A DNA stretch of 64,000 nt from Trichuris trichiura (Eukaryota; Nematoda; Enoplea; Trichinellida; Trichuridae): positions 434,001 through 498,000 of the forward strand of contig JBAJFE010000029.1 in assembly GCA_037903355.1 (NCBI GenBank), read 5' to 3'. The position numbers were made by a program, and so were the translations under genes. Each line of letters opens with the position of its first letter. Position 1 is the stretch's first letter. Below the pieces are notes generated by a model. The model did not search any database. It saw nothing but the letters and a program-made list of their open reading frames with translations, and was not told the DNA's origin. Below, in pieces: positions 60,094-64,000 of the stretch.

Positions 60094-61610
60094 AAAACTT
60101 ATAGTCCCGTACTAAAACATCATATCTTCAGAGTTTCATTTTTAGAACATTCGGTAACATATTCATTGCAGAATTGCTGCTAAGTTTTGCTCAGGTAATC
60201 AGCTGTAACCTTTGAATTACCAAATCAGGTTACTGTTGGTTGATGACGTATGCTGTCATGGGAAAAGCGTTTTCTTCTCCCTCCTGTTCCAATGTTAATA
60301 ATTAATGAAGTTTTCTGACGTAAACGTACCCGTAAGCGTCTTTGTGGTTATGAATGCGCGTACGTTTAAACCTTTCTGTGTTCCTTCGGCTTAATGGAAG
60401 GTAGTAATGCTTGCTTCTCTATTCCCTCTCCCCGTCCCAGGTTGCACTCAAGAATCCGTAGAATTTCGATTATTGAAATTCGGCAAGAAAGATAAACTTA
60501 AACCACTATAAATGACGTCCAAGTTGTATGCCCGCTATTTATTGAAAGGATCAGTTTTATTTTCGTAGTTTGCTACCTTCAGCATGCCGTTGTTTTTTTA
60601 ATTCTGTAAATCAGTCTGAACAAACTACTGCGGTATTACTGTAGAATAATCGATTGTGTGAGCGGTACTGCAGCTTCACTAGACATTTACTACTTGAACA
60701 TCGTTGATTCTATGGGACAGGGGATGTTCGTATTGTTCAGATGTCTAGTTTCCTCAAGACAAGTGCACAAAGTTTTCAAAGCTCAAGTATTCTTTTTTTT
60801 TCTAATAGTGAGACTTCAATTTCTGCAGATAGCTCTGGTATGATTGAAAAGGCAAAAGGAATGCAATGCCCGACGACTTCTCTGTCTGAAAAGTATCCGC
60901 GGCCACTTTGAAAGAAACAACAACAGATTTTCTAAAGAAACATTTAGGTCTTTTATAGTATTCGTATGGCACTAGTGCAACGGCATTGACGTACGCATGA
61001 GCTTTTCTTCAAGGAGTTCAACGTAGAATATTCGCGGACTAAGACAACTCGACAAATAAAAAAAGCCTTGATTATATGAATTTTATTTATCCCAGCTACG
61101 CTTTGCAACAATTAGTCATGATAATAAAGGTACTACTGTACTGATTTTCACCTGATTTAAATGATGAGCACGTGTAACCTTGTTGGCTTGTTCTTTCTTC
61201 GCAGCTCCCGCCATTTGTATTAAAGTGCTATCTAAACGTTGAAAATGAAGTTTTTTTTAAAACTGTATGCCTTTTAGTAGGGGCAGAGAAGCCGTTTGTT
61301 CAGATACCAAAACTTAATATATTGTTTACATAATTTTGCATTATGCATTTTAATGCGTCTGCAAAGCCCTTAGGTGTCTCATTGCTTTGTTAATGGCAAT
61401 GTTCATGGAAAATGAGTTCAAAAGTAAACGAAAAGTGCACTTTTTTGATCCTTTGATTGTTAAGTTTAAGCTATGGAACGTCAAAAGCGCGTTTAAAGCA
61501 GCATTCAGTGAAAACGGTGCTTTAATCTTTAATGACTAGCAGAAACATAATATGCATTCAAGAGAAATAGGTTATTCCCTGTCGCCTGGTTTATTTCTCG
61601 CAGGTTTGAA
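60094..61610. other. Intergenic upstream of the histidine-phosphatase gene
   Basis: No supported exon was found. TTTCTCGCAG lies 7 nt before the phosphatase ATG and could be a 5' UTR splice or trans-splice acceptor. Confidence 0.5.
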
Positions 61611-62295
61611 ATGACGATCATTTGGTGCCTTCGCCATGCCGAAAGGCAGGACTACGTGGACGCTTCATGGGCTCGAACAGCGGTTTCCCCGGATGACTCT
61701 CCTCTGGCTGCTAAAGGACATGTGCAAGCTTTCGAAGCTGCACGACGATTACAAAACGAAAAAATTCATTATATCTTTTCATCTCCGTTTCTTCGTTGCG
61801 TTCAAACAGCTAACTATGTCGCTGATGCAACCGGGTTAACGATCAAGATTGAACACGGGCTTTCCGAAGTACTCAACGTTTTCCCACCAGGTAAACTTTC
61901 TATTATTTTTCCACATGTTCTTATTGCCTCTCCAAGGTCACAAGAGAATAGACGAGTTAAAGAAGGAGTTTCCAAATGTCGATCGTAGTTATACTTCGTT
62001 CGTAATTCCTGATGCCGCCGAACACAATGATTTTGATTGCTTCGGGAGAGTTGGAATGGCAGTTTCGAAGATAGTGGAGAACTATACGTCCGATCCGGAC
62101 TCAGTTTCAATTCTTTTGGTTGGACATGGCGCCTCTATAGCCGGTGTGATCAAGCATTTGACAGGGCAAACGCGCTACGTTGGCTTGTGTACGTTAACAA
62201 AGCTGCTGCGCGATTCCACTGCTAGACCTTGGTGGATAGAAATGGTTTCCGATTCCTCACATTTGTCGGACAAGACGAATCTTCGAGCCTATTAG
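61611..62295 (+). CDS. Histidine-phosphatase (phosphoglycerate-mutase-like) family protein, UBASH3/STS-like
   Basis: Two exons, 61611-61890 and 61937-62295 (TAG), join in phase 1 across a 46-nt intron and encode 212 aa. The fold's catalytic set is visible: the N-terminal signature CLRHAERQ with R8 and nucleophile H9 (most members read RHG here); the second Arg, R62, in SSPFLRCVQTA; and the second His, H157, in LLVGHGAS. The SPFLRCVQTA segment and the overall arrangement resemble the phosphatase domain of UBASH3/STS proteins and ecdysteroid-phosphate phosphatase. The UBA and SH3 parts of those proteins are absent here. The substrate is unknown; tyrosine or small phosphoesters are possible. An upstream exon is conceivable because of the acceptor-like sequence before the ATG. 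An AATAAA at 62669 suggests a 3' UTR of about 390 nt. Confidence 0.82.
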
Positions 62296-63092
62296 TTTGT
62301 ACAATACCCCGTTGGAGTCGAATCAAAACGTTTAAATATGTGACTTTCGCTTTCATCTGTCAGCAGTGCCTGTGTCAGTACTTAAGCTTCAGTTAGGCCA
62401 ACAGTTTAACACAATCTGGCGCGCACTTCCATTTAAGTGCCACTGTGCAGCGTTTAAATGTTTTTAAAATAATGGATCACTTTTTTCGTTCGCATGTGTC
62501 TCACTTATGCCGGGATTGCGGCTCTGATAATGTTCTTCCAGTTGCGTCTCGATTGCTTGGTCTTGAGCGATTTGCGATTTTAAGAGAATGGGTCACTATG
62601 ATAGGGAAACTCTTCTCGATGCAAACCACGGGTGAAGCGTTTTGATTCGAATTCATTTGTACAAATTCAATAAACTGAAACTCTTGTTCAATTGTTTCGT
62701 TCGCCGTATGTATTTGTTGTGTTGAGTATTTTTAAAATTTAGTGCTGCCATCGAATGTATGCTCTCTTCGTTGTTCCATTTGAACCAGCATCTGTAGTGT
62801 TCGAAGCGGACAAATGCCGAACGAGCAGGCATGAACGGAGATAGCAAATGTAAAGGGGATAGCAATTAAACTTGCAGAAGCACTAAAATCATTTTCGTTA
62901 TGAAGAGCGCTTTGGGACAACAAACTCCGCTGGAAGTGTCCAGCCTAGCGACTTGAATTTAAAAAAATTTAGACGTTCGCTTTTTGATGCACGAGTGCAT
63001 ACTTGAGGGAAGACGGCGCCAAGCAGTAGTGATAATTAGGTTCTCATATGACCTTACTGTACTTTAAAAGACAGAACTTGAATACCCTTTGA
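62296..63092. other. Intergenic, includes phosphatase 3' UTR
   Basis: Contains the AATAAA at 62669-62674. No other gene is supported; the frame at 62445-62645 has no recognisable motif. Confidence 0.5.
62669..62674 (+). promoter_or_regulatory. Candidate poly(A) signal of the histidine-phosphatase gene
   Basis: AATAAA lies about 375 nt downstream of the stop at 62295, followed by T-rich sequence. Confidence 0.5.
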
Positions 63093-63743
63093 ATGCGACA
63101 TCGTTGTTGCTTGGTTAGTGGCATTCCGATTCCTGCTGCTGTGTCGTGTGTTCCAATGTTATCGCTTGCTGCTTGGTTGGTCATCAATTTGTTTATTCTG
63201 ATAAATGAGGTGTCTGATTTCGAAATTGAACAAAGCGCTTACTGCGTCCCAGATTTCTGTTTCAACGGAGGTACCTGCCATACTCCCGTGGGAAAAAATC
63301 AGCCGTTTTGTCAGTGCTTATCTGGATTCTGGGGAGCAAGGTGTCAGCATAAAGTGGGACATAGACCATGTTCTAGACACGAATGTAAAAATCAGGGAAT
63401 ATGTGATAGCGATGGGTTTACAAGATATAGGTAAGTCCAGTTTTTTGGGTTATTTTAAAACGTAAGAATATAGGAAAAGCTGCCATTGCATTGCTTTGTT
63501 TTAGAGGGCGCAAGTACTTCTACGCCTGCAGATGTGTAGGTAAATTTAGTGGACCCTTTTGTGATCAGAGTAGGGAAATGACAATGTGTAAGTACCAGAA
63601 GAAGTGCGGAAACCGTACACAATTGGTAGTAAGAGAAGGGCAGTGTCAATGTGAATGCAAGCCAGAGTATACAGGAAGAAATTGCGAAATAAAACAGAAA
63701 TGCGCTGACGTGCATTGTCAGCACGGCGGGAAGTGTAACCCCA
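63093..63743 (+). CDS. Secreted or membrane-anchored EGF-repeat protein, 5' part
   Basis: Two exons, 63093-63430 and 63505-63743, join in phase 2; the second ends at a GTAAGT donor in phase 1, so the gene continues right of the window. The N-terminus has a hydrophobic stretch (LSLAAWLVINLFILI) that can act as a signal peptide or anchor; the ATG at 63156 would put it at the very start and may be the true initiator. Four EGF-like modules follow. The first reads CVPDFCFNGGTC with CQCLSGFWGARC. The second runs from CSRHECKNQGIC to CVGKFSGPFC across the intron. The third, CKYQKKCGN to CKPEYTGRNC, is shorter and less regular. The fourth begins CADVHCQHGGKC and is cut off. Extracellular binding or signalling is likely, but EGF repeats alone do not identify the family. 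Confidence 0.75.
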
Positions 63744-64000
63744 GTAAGTATTGACAAAATTGTTAAAAATTCCTTGAATAAGGAAGGCAGTGTCGTGCTG
63801 CCAGAAAACTTGCAATAAATTGTCTGTTTTTAAAAAAATATTTATTGGAGTGATAAACGGGGTACTGCGATATTTCATTTGTCTTGAACATGAAAATGTT
63901 TCTTTTATCAAAAGAAGCATGGGTTGTTTTGTTTTTGACGTCCGAGTCAGGGAACCTCTGAGCGCAACGTTTTTATTTTCGTGACTTCACTTTATTCTAC
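63744..64000 (+). other. Probable intron of the EGF-repeat gene
   Basis: This follows the GTAAGT donor at 63744. I find no convincing continuation exon of EGF type before the window ends. Confidence 0.45.

Overview
The window is animal nuclear DNA, most likely from a nematode. Genes are split by many short introns (about 46-61 nt) with TTTCAG-like acceptors, mixed with a few introns of 0.6-2 kb, and gene-poor AT-rich stretches separate them. The clade I whipworm/Trichinella group is my best guess from intron style and gene content, but that is inference. Base composition is roughly 60% AT.

Genes from left to right: the 3' part of an ataxin-2 gene (+, 826-3519); an intronless ALKBH2-type DNA dealkylase (-, 3961-4671); a two-exon ribosomal protein L38 gene (-, 5995-6263); CPSF30/CPSF4 (+, 7611-8824); a gene-poor 9 kb; a secreted two-Ig protein of the ZIG/ImpL2 type (+, about 17907-21201); a BBIP1-like BBSome subunit (-, 21333-21617); a repeat-rich 10 kb; a seven-coding-exon Pax6 gene (-, 31879-38583); a gene-poor 12 kb; a Ty3/gypsy LTR retrotransposon (-, 50970-55194); TMEM230 (+, 56755-57253); a dense cluster of foldback elements (57641-60093); a histidine-phosphatase family protein (+, 61611-62295); and the 5' part of a secreted EGF-repeat gene (+, from 63093, running off the right edge). 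I assembled the exon models by hand by matching reading frame, splice phase and family similarity across each junction.

The genes are unrelated housekeeping and developmental genes: mRNA 3'-end processing, translation, RNA metabolism, DNA repair, ciliary trafficking, membrane trafficking, eye/head patterning and extracellular signalling. I see no operon. Two pairs converge tail to tail (ataxin-2/ALKBH2 and Ig gene/BBIP1).

The most notable non-genic structure is a set of inverted-repeat (foldback/MITE-like) elements. Their terminal arms differ, but they share a small internal core (an AGCTTTCGG-type half followed by CCGTC-TCAGCG), and several share a one-sided tail. Some have perfect or near-perfect arms. 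The retrotransposon has two identical 120-bp LTRs and a 5-bp target duplication, so it inserted recently, but its pol frame is broken near the integrase C-terminus. The Pax6 gene begins with a 13-nt coding micro-exon that would escape most gene finders.
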